Shown: in pieces, positions 19,764 to 21,531 of the stretch
Numbering within the stretch: position 1 is the stretch's first letter
How the letters are laid out: each line of letters begins with the position of its first letter
Source: Larix sibirica
Lineage: Eukaryota > Streptophyta > Pinopsida > Pinales > Pinaceae
Direction of reading: 5' to 3'
Assembly (NCBI GenBank): GCA_004151065.3
Contig: NWUY0300004034.1
Location: 1 to 21,531, forward strand
Length of the DNA: 21,531 nt
Made by a program: the position numbers and the translations under genes
Notes under the pieces: generated by a model
The model's database searches: none
What the model was told of the DNA's origin: nothing
What the model saw: only the letters and a program-made list of their open reading frames with translations

Positions 19764-20090
19764 GAGGTTCCCACATCTTTGTCCCAAGAAAATTTGCTTT
19801 GCTGAGGTTCCCACATCTTTGTCTCAAGAAAAATTTGCTTTTATGTGAAGATAAGTTGCAATATACAAATACAAAATTTGCTTTTATTTGAAGACAAGTT
19901 GCAATATAAAATATACATTTAAAATTTTTTACAAGAAAATGAGTGATTGATTGATTTGGTGATAAAGTCGTCAAATTATTACATGTTACCAACTTTGTTT
20001 AAAAGCTTTTACAAGAAAATGAGTGATTGGTTTGGTGATGAAGTGGTCAAATTATTATATGTTGCCAGCTTTGTTTGAAAAATAAAAGTT
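19764..20090. repeat. Cluster of three adjacent short tandem duplications
   Basis: Three different units are each present twice, back to back. A 40-bp unit starts GAGGTTCCCACATCTTTGTC (19764 and 19804). A 43-bp unit starts ATTTGCTTTTAT (19833 and 19876). An 80-bp unit starts ACAAGAAAATGAGTGATTG (19931 and 20011). Copies within each pair differ by a few bases, and the first 80-bp copy has a 4-bp TTGA slip. No coding or regulatory role is evident. Confidence 0.85.
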
Positions 20091-20523
20091 GTTAAATACC
20101 TTATAAGTTACAAAGTAGTCAAATATCTTATTACGTTACTTATAAATGGTTAATTGTTAAACACCTTATCACCCTTGAGGAATCTTGACCAAGTTGCAAA
20201 TAACTCTAAGTGATTCTTGGTTCCACCCAATCACTATTTGATATTGGGTCTTCGGAGGATTTTCCACTTTTACTTTCTATGCAAATATTTTTTCACTTTC
20301 AAACACAAAACCATTATATTTTCTTTTTTTAAATAAATTTTACAAAATAGAAATTAATAAAACTTATTTATTTATTTTTAAATCAAAACTAAAATTTATC
20401 CCAAAAATCCTTACTAGAAATATAAAAATTATGTTAAAATTTCAAGAGATGTTTAGACAATATTTATAGAGATAAATAAAGTCCTGGAATGTTGGGTATT
20501 TCCCAAATTTAGAGTTCTCATGC
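20091..20523. other. AT-rich spacer
   Basis: No gene, repeat or motif that I can support. Confidence 0.6.
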
Positions 20524-20613
20524 TAAAGCTTATATTGGTCAAAGCAACCACATAGTCAAGTGTCATAATAAAGCTTATATTGGTGAAAGCAATTACCCAT
20601 TCAAATGTCTTAA
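20524..20613. repeat. Tandem duplication of a 45-bp unit
   Basis: TAAAGCTTATATTGGT(C/G)AAAGCAA occurs at 20524 and 20569. The second half of each unit also aligns (CAAGTGTCATAA and CAAATGTCTTAA). It is the same style of duplication as the cluster at 19764-20090. Confidence 0.8.
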
Positions 20614-20835
20614 AGAATATAAGTTGATACTCATTCTAATTATATTAACAAATCATTTATTTTGATCATAACAAAATTTGGAACCCAATATTATTAGAGG
20701 AACTCTATAAATTAAAAAGCATTCTAAGAATTTCAATTGTTACTTGGCAACCTTATTGCTTGATCTTTTTCTATTTTTTTTTCAATTTTCACCATGCTCT
20801 CATTTATTTCTGCTCATTGGCTATGGGCTGCTTTT

Positions 20836-20861
20836 AGAAGCTATCTGATAGATGAGCTTCT
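20836..20861. repeat. Hairpin-forming inverted repeat
   Basis: AGAAGCTATCT and AGATGAGCTTCT pair as an 11-bp stem with one bulged G around a GAT loop. It is less AT-rich than its surroundings. It lies inside a short open frame (20794 to about 20970, about 57 codons) with a TATA-like CTATAAATTA about 85 bp upstream. That frame has no recognisable protein content. Confidence 0.5.
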
Positions 20862-20869
20862 GGACTCTA

Positions 20870-21397
20870 TGTACTTTTTGATTTATTACATAAATAACAA
20901 AAGTACAGTATTTTTTTTCTCTGAAAAAAAAAATTATCTTCAATTTCTTATCTATTAATAATATTATTCATTCTTCTTCCTTATTTTATCTAATTATTAT
21001 GTAATAAATAAACATTAATTAGAATTATTTTTATTTTTACCTTCTAACTTTTGTTTATTGTGGTAGTCAAATCTAAAACTTTTATTATGTTCATCTTTTA
21101 TTAAGCAGGTGTAAATTCTTTTGTATTGGAAGAAATATGTATTGAATATATTGTTTCTCAACAAGTTTTGAACCTTAAAGCAATTTTCATTTTTAGGAAG
21201 CTCAAAAAGCTCACAATTTTATTACCAAATAGATATGGAAAATAAATAATAATTATCCCCATAATAATTATAAATAATGACTTAATTAGAATAAAGTTAT
21301 AATATTATTATTTATTATTATTATGCTTTAATATGTAGACAACATGTTTCCAAATTAAAATATCATTTCCATTGAGAGTTTTCAAAGAGTGCTAGCA
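20870..21397. other. AT-rich spacer
   Basis: Long A/T tracts and TTATTA/AATAAT strings. No gene or element recognised. Confidence 0.6.
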
Positions 21398-21531
21398 ATG
21401 GCAGAATTCTTAATTTTTCCATATGAACATGGTATTGCATAGACACCTTTTTGGAGCTTTGGATCAAAAGGGTCTTTAGCTGCAATGAGCATAATCCTTA
21501 GAGAATTGAAGGAGAGAAGGAGACCTTTATG
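21398..21531 (+). pseudogene. Possible broken gene start at the window edge
   Basis: An ATG at 21398 sits in a good plant start context (AGCAATGGC) and reads MAEFLIFPYEHGIA, stop (TAG 21440-21442), then TPFWSFGSKGSLAAMSIILR and ELKERRRPL to the window end. The second part has protein-like composition with no further stop. The pattern FP..x.G....PF....(~18)..L.ER weakly recalls the N-terminus of plant UDP-glycosyltransferases (FP...GH..P....A..L..RG), but the His of the GH pair is absent and only about 44 codons are visible. It may be a pseudogene, a fragment or chance. Confidence 0.2.

Noticed and set aside
19764-20090. CRISPR-like or satellite array
   Set aside because: Only two copies of each unit, different units, and no regular spacers; simple tandem duplications in eukaryotic DNA.

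Overview
This looks like nuclear DNA from a land plant with a large, repeat-filled genome. It is AT-rich, has no intact protein gene that I can recognise, and is mostly decayed Ty3/gypsy LTR-retrotransposon sequence. The families resemble those common in conifers and other large plant genomes, but the species cannot be proved from the window. Every coding-like stretch carries stops or frameshifts, and nothing looks prokaryotic.

Layout as given. (1) 1-1590, plus strand: a 3'-truncated gypsy element (here 'A'): protease tail, connector, reverse transcriptase (RT) and RNase H. (2) About 1578-11129, minus strand: a second, different gypsy element ('B'), read right to left: LTR with promoter-like TATA and AATAAA signals, leader, gag with a degenerate zinc knuckle, protease, a long linker, RT, RNase H, zinc-binding H2C2 domain and integrase. 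B is cut off inside the integrase C-terminus, where it meets A tail to tail. About 0.5 kb of unrelated, internally duplicated DNA sits in the B protease. (3) 11131-15436: a near-identical second copy of 6823-11129 (LTR, leader, gag), continuing to about 15680 with the rest of the LTR subrepeats. (4) 15690-16292: AT-rich spacer. (5) 16293-17669 and again 17671-19036: a 1.37-kb segment with an unrecognised minus-strand decayed reading frame of about 280 codons. (6) 19037-21531: AT-rich DNA with a MITE-like inverted-repeat element, short tandem duplications, a strong hairpin and, at the very edge, a possible broken gene start.

Main message: both large direct repeats are separated by exactly one N (11130 and 17670). 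In each pair the first copy ends at the N and the second begins right after it. That is the signature of contigs whose overlapping ends were placed side by side instead of merged. If so, the window is three contigs (1-11129, 11131-17669, 17671-21531) and the true locus is about 15.85 kb. The first pair differs at about 22 sites plus a 1-bp indel, and the second at one substitution plus an 11-bp indel, which fits two haplotypes. After removing the overlaps, B becomes one ordinary element of about 9.8 kb lacking its 3' end.

No genes work together here in a living pathway. The interest lies in the structure: false duplications, the head-on fusion of two retroelements, element decay, and the unrecognised reading frame near 17 kb. 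I did not find evidence of a new active biological system.
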